A model generated the notes under the pieces. That model was given only the letters and a program-made list of their open reading frames with translations, was not told where the DNA came from and did not search any database. From contig NZ_SSNX01000008.1 of assembly GCF_004801415.1 (NCBI RefSeq), positions 62,001 through 126,000 of the forward strand: a stretch of 64,000 nt of DNA, in the 5' to 3' direction. Source of the stretch: Deinococcus sp. KSM4-11. Its GTDB lineage: Bacteria > Deinococcota > Deinococci > Deinococcales > Deinococcaceae. Positions 14,298 through 21,505 of the stretch are shown piece after piece (position 1 is the first letter of the stretch; every line of letters starts with the position of its first letter). Both the position numbers and the translations under genes were made by a program.

Positions 14298-15335
14298 TCA
14301 GACCCGTTCCAGCTCCAGCAGCCGCGCCTTGCGTTCTGGCCCCCAGCGGTAGCCTCCGTGGCCGCCCGTCTTCGGCACGATCCGGTGGCAGGGCACGACC
14401 ACCGCCACCGGGTTGGTGGCGCAGGCCCGCGCGACGGCCCGCACCGCTGCCGGTTGCCCGATCATCTCCGCCAGCTGTGCGTAGGTGCGCGTCTCGCCGC
14501 GCGGAATCTCCCTGAGGGCCGCCCACACGCGCCGCTGAAAGTCCGTGCCGGGCACGTCCGTGACCAGAGAAGGGGCGCGGCCGGCCAGATGCGCCCGCAC
14601 GCCCTCGACGTACGCCATGAGCGGCGCGGCGGCGTCGACCAGTTCCGCGTTCGGATACTCGGCGCGCAGTTCGGCCCGCAGGGCTTCCGGCTCGCCGAAG
14701 CGCACCGCGCACAGGCCCCGCTCCGTCGCGGCGACCAGCATCGGCCCCAGAACGCTGTCCGCGACCGTCTGATGAATCCGCACGCCAGCGCCGCCGCGTG
14801 CGTAGGCGCCGGGCGTCATGCCGAGCTGGTCGGTCGCGGGGGCGTACACGGTGGTGGGCGAGTCGTGGCCCGCGCCGTACAGGGCGGTCGTGACGGTCGT
14901 GTTCATCTTCAGGGCCTCCTTGAGCTTCTCGGTGCGTTGCCTGAGCGCGTACTGCTTGGGGCTGACCCCCACGCGGGCTTTGAACACGCGTTGCAGGTGA
15001 AATGGGCTCAGGCCGACCGCCGAGGCGAGGTCGGTCAGTTGGGGCGCGGTCTGTGCCGCGTCAATCAGTGCCTGCGCGTGGGCCACCACCCTGACCCCGG
15101 CGTCGATGCGCTCTGGCGTACAGCGCTTGCAGGGCCGGAATCCGGCTGCTTCCGCCGCAGCGGGCGAGTCGTGAAACGACAGGTTCTCGCGCTTCGGTCG
15201 GCGCGACGGGCAGCCCGGACGGCAGTAGATCCCGGTGGACTTCACGCCGTACCAGAACAGGCCGTCGGCGGCCGTATCGTGCGCCAGGACGGCGGCCCAG
15301 CGCGCCTCGTCATCGGAATACGTCGTGGTCGTCAT
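14298..15335 (-). CDS. ada: Bifunctional Ada: methylphosphotriester/O6-methylguanine methyltransferase and AraC-type regulator
   Basis: 345 residues, close to the 354 of E. coli Ada. The N-terminal zinc domain has Cys38 (GIYCRPGC, the phosphotriester acceptor in the family), Cys42, and Cys69/Cys72 in RPCKRC. An AraC helix-turn-helix spans about 95-180. The C-terminal alkyltransferase domain ends with the active-site PCHR motif (VVPCHRIVPKTGGHGGYRWG). Ada repairs alkylated DNA and, once methylated on the N-terminal Cys, activates adaptive-response genes. On the minus strand the ATG lies 6 nt after TAGCCT without a Shine-Dalgarno. No alkA is adjacent. Confidence 0.95.
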   Translation of the reverse strand: MTTTTYSDDEARWAAVLAHDTAADGLFWYGVKSTGIYCRPGCPSRRPKRENLSFHDSPAAAEAAGFRPCKRCTPERIDAGVRVVAHAQALIDAAQTAPQLTDLASAVGLSPFHLQRVFKARVGVSPKQYALRQRTEKLKEALKMNTTVTTALYGAGHDSPTTVYAPATDQLGMTPGAYARGGAGVRIHQTVADSVLGPMLVAATERGLCAVRFGEPEALRAELRAEYPNAELVDAAAPLMAYVEGVRAHLAGRAPSLVTDVPGTDFQRRVWAALREIPRGETRTYAQLAEMIGQPAAVRAVARACATNPVAVVVPCHRIVPKTGGHGGYRWGPERKARLLELERV

Positions 15336-15408
15336 GCCCGCAGGCTACGCGCCTGAAGCTTTCCGCGTGACCGGTTTCTTGCGGTCAAATTCCCCGGTCA
15401 TGGCCCGC

Positions 15409-15414
15409 TACACT
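15409..15414 (+). promoter_or_regulatory. -10 box of a leaderless promoter for the ArsC-like gene
   Basis: TACACT, then 6 nt, then the ATG at 15421. This decides the start against an in-frame upstream start inside the divergent ada gene. Confidence 0.55.
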
Positions 15415-15420
15415 CCCAGC

Positions 15421-15780
15421 ATGTCCGACCTTCAGGTGCAGGTCTTCGGCACGCGCAAGAGCAAGGAAACCCGCGCCGCCGAGCGCTTCTTCAAGGAACG
15501 CAAGATCAAGATCCACTTCGTCGACCTGCACGAGCGGCCCATCGCCCGCGGCGAACTGACGCGCTTCGTGCAGAAGTTCGGTCTGAACGCGCTGCTCGAC
15601 CTGGAGGGCAAGGCCTACGAACGCAGCAACCTGGCCTTCCTCCGCACCACCGAGGAGGGCATCATCGCCAAGGTGATCGAGACGCCGGAACTGCTGAAAC
15701 TGCCGCTGGTGCGCGGCGGCAAGGTGCTCACGGTCGGTGAGGACATGGACGGCTGGAAGGAGATGGTCGCGGGCGCGTGA
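15421..15780 (+). CDS. ArsC/Spx-fold thioredoxin-like protein lacking the catalytic cysteine
   Basis: 119 residues. The pattern VQVFGTRKSKETRAAERFFKERKIKIHFVDLHERPIARGEL, then LRTTEEGII and KLPLVRGGKVLTVGEDMDGWKEMV, matches the ArsC/Spx/YffB fold in length and order. In this family the first strand is followed by a reactive Cys (NPxCxxS in ArsC, CxxC in Spx), but here the position reads GTRKSKET, and the whole protein contains no Cys. Reductase chemistry by the usual mechanism is therefore unlikely, and a binding or regulatory role is possible. The promoter is back to back with that of ada. It ends 3 nt before a convergent hydrolase gene. Confidence 0.8.
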   Translation: MSDLQVQVFGTRKSKETRAAERFFKERKIKIHFVDLHERPIARGELTRFVQKFGLNALLDLEGKAYERSNLAFLRTTEEGIIAKVIETPELLKLPLVRGGKVLTVGEDMDGWKEMVAGA

Positions 15781-15783
15781 CCG

Positions 15784-16659
15784 TCAGAGGTTTGTGTGGC
15801 CGAGCGGAGCCAACTGGGCCTGACGCACGCGCTCCAGGAACGCCAGCAGTTCGTCCGCGAACGCTGGCCCGAAATGCGTGCCCCCCAGGTGCGGCCCGTC
15901 CAGGTGCAGCAGGCGGCTCTCGGGTGACGTGTTGGCGGCATACAGCACCTCGCCGTTGCGGGCGAACGACACGGCCGAATCGGCGGCGCTGCCCGCCACG
16001 AGCAGCGGCAGCGCCGTGCCAGCCCCAGGATAGTCGCGGGCCGGATCTCGGCCGGGCGGCAGCGCCTCCCCGGGCCTCAGGCCATGCGCGGCGGCGATGT
16101 CGGCCATGAAGGTTGGGTTGCCGCCGCGCCACGCGTCCTCCAGGCTCACCTGTGCGTCGAGCAGCATCACGCCGGACACCGGGTAGACGCCCGCGTAGGC
16201 CGTGAGCAGCGCCGGCAGGCCGCCCATCGAGTACCCGAAGGTGAAGGTGTGGCCGTCGAAGGGAAACAGGCGGACGGCGCGGGCATGCATGTCGGCCAGG
16301 TAGGTCAGGGCCTGGGGGGCGCCCCAGGTGGTCGGCCCGGCGTCGTTGCTGACCAGCACGGCGTAACCGGCGCCTTGCAGGCGGGCGTATAGCGCGGTCA
16401 GGTGCGGGCGCGTCAGGCTCAGGTCGGCGGTCATGCCGCGTGAGTGGGATACGACAACCAGCGGGCACGTGGGCGCGCAGGCCGTCGGCGTGTACAGGAA
16501 GGCGTCACCGAGCGGGTGTGGCAGCCGCAGCGGTTCGGACACGCGCCCGTCAGCCACGGGTACGGCGGATCCGGGCGCGGTGGGGGAGGGGGGCGACGCG
16601 GTCACGGCGGGAGACACCAGCACCGCGCCCAGCAGCAGGGGCAACACCACACGCTTCAT
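15784..16659 (-). CDS. Secreted alpha/beta hydrolase
   Basis: 291 residues. An N-terminal signal peptide is predicted (MKRVVLPLLLGAVLVSPAVTA). The alpha/beta hydrolase core follows with VVVSHSRG for the oxyanion region, the nucleophile elbow GYSMGG near residue 148, and a late His in GGTHFGPAF. The fold is that of dienelactone-hydrolase or platelet-activating-factor-acetylhydrolase-like esterases acting outside the cytoplasm. The ATG lies 7 nt after TACCCT on the minus strand, again suggesting leaderless translation. The substrate is unknown. Confidence 0.82.
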   Translation of the reverse strand: MKRVVLPLLLGAVLVSPAVTASPPSPTAPGSAVPVADGRVSEPLRLPHPLGDAFLYTPTACAPTCPLVVVSHSRGMTADLSLTRPHLTALYARLQGAGYAVLVSNDAGPTTWGAPQALTYLADMHARAVRLFPFDGHTFTFGYSMGGLPALLTAYAGVYPVSGVMLLDAQVSLEDAWRGGNPTFMADIAAAHGLRPGEALPPGRDPARDYPGAGTALPLLVAGSAADSAVSFARNGEVLYAANTSPESRLLHLDGPHLGGTHFGPAFADELLAFLERVRQAQLAPLGHTNL

Positions 16660-16694
16660 CCCGCCGAGGGTAGCAGGGCTGGCCTGTCACGAAC

Positions 16695-17801
16695 CTAACG
16701 TCCGAACAGCCAGCGTGAGACGGCCGTTCCCGCCAGTGCGCGCGCCAAGAGCACCGGCAGGAGCAGCGCGGCCAGTCCGTACCCCAGCAGCGTCAGGGTG
16801 AAGGCCAGCGGATGGGATGGGAAGCCCCACCGCTCCATCATGTACAGCAGTGCCGGGTGCAGCAGATACACCTGCAGGCTCAGGGTGCCCAGCACCGTCA
16901 GTGCCCGCACCCAGCGGCCCCGCATGGCCGCCAGCGCCAGCGACGCGCCGAACAGCGCCAGCACTGCCGCTGCCGTGTAGGCCCAGTTCGCCGCGCTGAA
17001 CGCTAACGTATTCACCTGCTCCTCCTGCAAGGCCGCCAGCGACAGGGGCAGGAACCAGGCCAGAGACAGGACTGCCGCACCCAGAATCCAGCCCCGTCCG
17101 CGCGCCCACAGCGCCTCGAAGGCGCCCTCGTTCGCGCCGAAGTACATGCCCAGCGCCAGGGTCGGGAGGTACCACAGCGCCATCGTCGCCGGGTACGCGA
17201 ACTCCAGCACGCCCACCCGGTTCAGGCCGTACACCGCGAGCTGCGCCAGGGAGGCGGCCCCCAGCACGCCCCACAGCGGCCAGCGCCGCCGCCACAGGGG
17301 AAGCAGCAGCGGCAGCACCGCGTAGAACTGCAGCACCACCAGCAGGAAATACAGGTGGTAATAGCCCTTGCCGTACTGCACCCACACCAGCCAGCGCCCC
17401 GGCTCCCGCAGCTCCGAGGGGTCTTCCTGCCCGGTGGCAAAGCGGAACAGCACGTACAGCACCGTCCACAGCAGGTACGGCAGCAGTGCGGTCCGCACCC
17501 GCGACCGGTAGTAGCGCCCCACGTCGAAGTGCCGCAGCGCCGAGCGCGTCAATACCAGCGCCGTCATGAACACGAAGGCCGGCACCACGAACAGCAGTGA
17601 GCGGTTGACCACCGACAGCGCCACGGCCAGCCCACTGCCCTCGGGCACGTACCGGACGCCCAGCCCCGCCGTGTGGTGTGCCACCACGGCCAGGATCGCC
17701 AGCCCCCGGAATACGTCCACCGCCACCAGGCGCGACGCCGGTACCGGAAGGGTGGTCGGCATGGCAGGAGCAACGGCGAGATCGGGGGTGTGGACGGTCA
17801 T
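16695..17801 (-). CDS. Acyltransferase 3 family membrane protein
   Basis: 368 residues from the ATG at 17801; an upstream TTG is rejected as it has no ribosome site. About ten transmembrane helices. The N-terminal signature VAVDVFRGLAILAVVAHHTAG carries the paired His of acyltransferase-3 enzymes, which move acyl groups across or onto sugars, lipids or peptidoglycan at the membrane. KGYYHLYFLLVVLQFYAVLPLL and the C-terminal YLLHPALLYM also fit. No glycan biosynthesis genes are adjacent, so the acceptor is unknown. Confidence 0.85.
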   Translation of the reverse strand: MTVHTPDLAVAPAMPTTLPVPASRLVAVDVFRGLAILAVVAHHTAGLGVRYVPEGSGLAVALSVVNRSLLFVVPAFVFMTALVLTRSALRHFDVGRYYRSRVRTALLPYLLWTVLYVLFRFATGQEDPSELREPGRWLVWVQYGKGYYHLYFLLVVLQFYAVLPLLLPLWRRRWPLWGVLGAASLAQLAVYGLNRVGVLEFAYPATMALWYLPTLALGMYFGANEGAFEALWARGRGWILGAAVLSLAWFLPLSLAALQEEQVNTLAFSAANWAYTAAAVLALFGASLALAAMRGRWVRALTVLGTLSLQVYLLHPALLYMMERWGFPSHPLAFTLTLLGYGLAALLLPVLLARALAGTAVSRWLFGR

Positions 17802-17921
17802 GACCGCGTCCACCGTAGGCGGCGGCGCCCCCCCGGCAGGGGCGAAGGGAGTCAAGGCCCGTTAACGTCCGCCGTTCCGGCCGTGGCTTCGTGGCAGCAT
17901 GTCCCGACGGAGGAACGGCAC

Positions 17922-18332
17922 ATGACGAAGACCCCCTTGCAGGCCGAGAGCCCCAGCGACCGCATCACCGCGCGTCTTCAGGAACTGGGCGACTGGCGCG
18001 CCGCGACCCTTGCCCACGTCCGGCAGCTGATCCACGACGCCGACCCTGACGTGCAGGAGGAATGGAAGTGGGCCAAGACGACCTCGCCCGGCGTGCCCGT
18101 GTGGTCGCATCACGGCGGCCTGTGCACGGGCGAGGTGTACCAGCAGGCCGTGAAGCTGACCTTCTTTCGGGGAGCGGCGCTGCCCGACCCGGACGGGCTG
18201 TTCAATGCCAGCCTGAGCGGCGGCACGCGCCGGGCCATCGACCTGAAGGAAGGAGACAGCCTTGACGGCGCGGCCTTCAAGGCCCTGATCCGCGCCGCCG
18301 TGGCCGCCAACGCCGCCGCGAAGAAGAAGTAG
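17922..18332 (+). CDS. DUF1801 domain protein
   Basis: 136 residues, ATG behind CGGAGGAAC. The sequence LGDWRAATLAHVRQLIHDADPDVQEEWKWAKTT, then PVWSHHGGLCTGEVYQQAVKLTFFRGAALPDPDGLFN, is the DUF1801 (YdhG-like) fold: a short helical start, the conserved EE-W/Y-KW motif and a cysteine-poor beta core. Some relatives are annotated as iron chaperones, but no function is established for this branch. A Lys-rich tail ends the protein. It is convergent with the SDR gene, ending 9 nt before it. A second DUF1801-type gene lies at 20231. Confidence 0.75.
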   Translation: MTKTPLQAESPSDRITARLQELGDWRAATLAHVRQLIHDADPDVQEEWKWAKTTSPGVPVWSHHGGLCTGEVYQQAVKLTFFRGAALPDPDGLFNASLSGGTRRAIDLKEGDSLDGAAFKALIRAAVAANAAAKKK

Positions 18333-18341
18333 CCCAGGCCC

Positions 18342-19088
18342 TCAGCGCCCGCCGCTCACGTCCAGCAGCGTGCCCGTCACGTACGACGCCCCGTCCGAGA
18401 GCAGCCACAGGATCGCCCGCGCGACCTCCTCGGCGGTGCCGCCCCGGCCCAGGGGAATGCTCGGCGCGACCCTCGCCACGCGGCCCGGTTCGCCGCCCAG
18501 CGCGTGGATGTCGGTTTCGATCAGGCCGGGGCGCACACCGCACACGCGGATGCCCTCGGCCGCCACCTCGCGCGCCAGGCCGACCGTCAGGGTGTCCACC
18601 GCGCCCTTCGACGCCGCGTAGTCGACGTACTCTCCGCCCGAGCCCAGCACCGCGGCCCGCGAGGACACGTTCACGATCACGCCGCCCGCGCCGCCGTGGC
18701 GGGTCGACATGCGCCGCACGGCCGCGCCCGCGCACAGGAAGGATCCGATCACGTTCGTGGTCAGGATGCGCGTCAGGCGGGCGGCGTCCAGTTCGTCCAC
18801 GCGGGCCTGCCGTTCCAGCGTGCCCGCGTTATTCACCAGCCCGGAGATCGGCCCGAATTCGGTCTGTACGGCGTCGAACAGGCGCTCCACATCCGAGTCC
18901 ACGCCCACGTCGGCCTGCACGGCCAGCGCCCGGCCGTCTGCCGCCTGAATGGCGCGGACGACCTCTGCTGCCGCGCCCGCCTCCTGCCGGTAGCTGAGGC
19001 CCACCGCGTACCCGGCCTGCGCCGCCAACTGTGCGGTGGCCGCGCCGATGCCGCGACTGCCACCCGTGATGAGAAGCACTGGAGTCAT
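18342..19088 (-). CDS. SDR family oxidoreductase
   Basis: 248 residues, classical short-chain dehydrogenase length. The cofactor loop is TGGSRGIG near residues 8-15, followed by NNAG near 87, the catalytic Ser in VNVSSRAA and the Tyr/Lys pair in YVDYAASKGA. The closing VRPGLIETDIHA and TGTLLDVSGGR are typical of glucose-dehydrogenase-like or FabG-like SDRs using NAD(P)H. The substrate is unknown. The ATG is 5 nt after TAGCCT on the minus strand without a Shine-Dalgarno, so this is probably a monocistronic leaderless gene. Confidence 0.9.
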   Translation of the reverse strand: MTPVLLITGGSRGIGAATAQLAAQAGYAVGLSYRQEAGAAAEVVRAIQAADGRALAVQADVGVDSDVERLFDAVQTEFGPISGLVNNAGTLERQARVDELDAARLTRILTTNVIGSFLCAGAAVRRMSTRHGGAGGVIVNVSSRAAVLGSGGEYVDYAASKGAVDTLTVGLAREVAAEGIRVCGVRPGLIETDIHALGGEPGRVARVAPSIPLGRGGTAEEVARAILWLLSDGASYVTGTLLDVSGGR

Positions 19089-19133
19089 GCGTCAGGCTAC
19101 CGTGCCGGGAAACCTGGCCTGAGCAGCGTAAAT

Positions 19134-19162
19134 TTGCTCCTGACGTAAAATGTGAGTATAAT
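19134..19162 (+). promoter_or_regulatory. Promoter of the AraC-VOC pair
   Basis: TTGCTC (19134-19139), 17 nt, then a perfect TATAAT (19157-19162). This lies 20 nt before the GTG start at 19183, which also has its own GGAGG site. Confidence 0.7.
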
Positions 19163-19182
19163 TTCAGTGGAGGCGGACATCA

Positions 19183-19644
<462 letters not shown>

Positions 19645-19651
19645 TGTCCGT

Positions 19652-20062
19652 ATGGACATCACCATTCACTCGACGTTCCTGCCCCACACCGACCCCGCCG
19701 CCACGCTGGCCTTCTACCAGGACACCCTGGGGTTCGAGGTGCGGAACAACGTGGAATACGGCGGGATGCACTGGATCACGGTCGGCCCCGCCGGGCAGCC
19801 CGGAACGTCCATTGTGCTGTTCCCACCCGCCGCCACCCCTGGCCTGTCGGACACCGAGCGCCGCACCATCGCCGAGATGATGGCCAAGGGCACCTACGCC
19901 ACCCTGCTGCTCGCCACCCGCCACCTCGACGACACCTTCGCCCACGTGCAGGCCGGAGCGACCGACGTCGTGCAGGAACCCATGGATCAGCCCTACGGCG
20001 TGCGCGACTTCGCCGTGCGCGACCCCGCCGGGAACCTGATCCGCATTCAGGAAATCCGCTGA
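19652..20062 (+). CDS. VOC family protein (glyoxalase/bleomycin-resistance fold)
   Basis: 136 residues, one complete VOC domain: HTDPAATLAFYQDTLGFEVRNNVEYGGMHWITVG at the start and VQEPMDQPYGVRDFAVRDPAGNLIRIQEI at the end, with His and Glu at usual metal-ligand places. The start is 7 nt after the AraC stop, which strongly suggests co-transcription. AraC-VOC pairs of this kind are common in actinobacteria and Deinococcus, where the VOC partner may bind or degrade the inducer; that is inference. A 12-bp hairpin follows directly after the stop. Confidence 0.85.
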   Translation: MDITIHSTFLPHTDPAATLAFYQDTLGFEVRNNVEYGGMHWITVGPAGQPGTSIVLFPPAATPGLSDTERRTIAEMMAKGTYATLLLATRHLDDTFAHVQAGATDVVQEPMDQPYGVRDFAVRDPAGNLIRIQEIR

Positions 20063-20066
20063 TTCC

Positions 20067-20097
20067 GATTGATTCCGCCGTGGTTGCGGAATCAATC
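20067..20097 (+). terminator. Perfect 12-bp inverted repeat after the VOC gene
   Basis: GATTGATTCCGC (20067-20078) and GCGGAATCAATC (20086-20097) pair perfectly around a 7-nt loop, starting 4 nt after the VOC stop. No U-tract follows, so it may terminate, stabilise the message or act as an operator for the next gene. Confidence 0.5.
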
Positions 20098-20230
20098 CGA
20101 CCAAAGGGAGAAGGAAGAGGTTCGGGTTCTGCGAAGTGGAGAACCATCCGACGTGTTCCCGGATGGTTTGGAGCGAAGCAGAATCCGGACGAGAAGACTA
20201 CGCGACCCTATCAATCCCCGAAGGAAGCCC

Positions 20231-20668
20231 ATGACCACCAAAACGCGCAGGAAGACCGCAGAACCGACCTTCACCGCCGAGGAACGCGCCGCCATGAAAG
20301 AGCGCGCCCGCGAACTGAAAGCCGGCGCCACCAGAGAAGAAGGCGAACAGGCCGTGAGGACGAAGATCGCCGAGATGACTGGTGCCGACCGCGCCCTGGC
20401 CGAACGCCTTCACCAGGTCATCACCGCCACCGCCCCCGACCTGGCCCCGAAGCTGTGGTACGGCATGCCCGCCTATGCTCTGGACGGCCAGATCGTGTGC
20501 TTCTTCCAGGACGCTCAGAAGTTCAAGGCGCGGTACGCCACGCTGGGCTTCAGCGACCAGGCGAAGTTGGACGACGGCGAGATGTGGCCCACGTCGTACG
20601 CGTTGAAAGAGTTGAGTGCGGCCGACGAGGAGAAGATTGCCGCGCTGGTCAAGAAAGCGGTGGGGTAG
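20231..20668 (+). CDS. DUF1801/YdhG-like protein
   Basis: 145 residues, ATG 3 nt after AAGGAAG. An in-frame start 162 nt upstream is rejected because that stretch contains the hairpin and no family similarity. The N-terminus is a charged, Lys/Glu-rich segment (about 1-45) that looks helical, then [74 protein letters not shown], the DUF1801-type core with the WYGMPAY motif. The function is unknown. It is followed by an AT-rich stretch where base composition changes abruptly. Confidence 0.75.
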   Translation: MTTKTRRKTAEPTFTAEERAAMKERARELKAGATREEGEQAVRTKIAEMTGADRALAERLHQVITATAPDLAPKLWYGMPAYALDGQIVCFFQDAQKFKARYATLGFSDQAKLDDGEMWPTSYALKELSAADEEKIAALVKKAVG

Positions 20669-20738
20669 GCACTGGACTCACTCTTTATACTAAGAAGGAT
20701 AGTTCGTATTTATTTTATACATACGCCCATTATCACAA

Positions 20739-21440
20739 TCAATCAATGGGGCTGCCTGTATCAATACTAGTGATTATTTGCCGGGTATCCTTTACCTGAT
20801 GTGGAATTATATACAGAAACTCTAGTAGTTGATCAAGCATATCCATCATCTCTGACCTAATCTCGTTAGGAATTTTCCTGCCCGCCTTATAATGAGGGCC
20901 CACATTGCCGGCGTGGCGAATAGCATCTGCTATGTCCAGAAATGGCTTTTCTAGGTCGATGATGTCGGGTAATCCCTTGATTGCCGCATAGAGTCCCTTG
21001 GATTTCTCTCCGCCATTATATGTGTATACAAGTGCCTCCAGCATTTGTCTGCACTGATTGAGCACGGCCGAGTTAGGTGCCTTGCTGTTGAATGTTTCCA
21101 AAGTGTCGATATAGGCGGCACGCAAATCTTCGGCGATTAACTCAATGCCCTTGACCGGAGGCCGCACGGAATCTGGGGTTGGATAGGCATAAATGATTGT
21201 TCCCGGCATATTAACATCTTTAGATTCTGGAACCACCGCAAAGAATCGGGTCAGATTACCGCACGAGGCACATTTAGAAGTGGCAGTCCATGTCTCGAAT
21301 TTTTTAGTCGTTCCAATACTATCAAATGTGAAGACACTGGCATCCTTGCAATGTCCACAGCGCATGCGAACACCGTTCGGAATTACGTGAGCACCGTTCG
21401 CAGTCCAAGCCATGACAGAGCTGTTCGGTATTGGTTGCAT
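20739..21440 (-). CDS. DUF4145-domain protein with N-terminal zinc-ribbon cysteines
   Basis: 233 residues. Two CxxC pairs near the start (MRCGHCKD and SKCASCGN, about 27-61) suggest a small zinc ribbon. A helical DUF4145 domain follows (AAYIDTLETFNSKAPNSAVLNQCRQMLEALVYTYNG, then DAIRHAGNVGPHYKAGRKIP). DUF4145 occurs alone and attached to restriction or other defence enzymes. The base composition is far below that of the neighbours (the 60 bases from 20821 hold 23 G or C), with codons such as ATA and TTA that are nearly absent elsewhere, so recent horizontal gain is likely. Starts at 21440 and 21413 are both possible. No transposase or phage gene adjoins it. Confidence 0.75.
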   Translation of the reverse strand: MQPIPNSSVMAWTANGAHVIPNGVRMRCGHCKDASVFTFDSIGTTKKFETWTATSKCASCGNLTRFFAVVPESKDVNMPGTIIYAYPTPDSVRPPVKGIELIAEDLRAAYIDTLETFNSKAPNSAVLNQCRQMLEALVYTYNGGEKSKGLYAAIKGLPDIIDLEKPFLDIADAIRHAGNVGPHYKAGRKIPNEIRSEMMDMLDQLLEFLYIIPHQVKDTRQIITSIDTGSPID

Positions 21441-21505
21441 TGCTTGGTCAGTCTACTGATCAGAATCTTTGCCTGCGAAGACATTTGAACGTTTCCGAAC
21501 ACCTA

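Noticed and set aside
20669..21505. AT-rich segment as an insertion sequence or prophage remnant
   Set aside because: No transposase, integrase or terminal inverted repeats were found; only the DUF4145 gene and short flanks are present.
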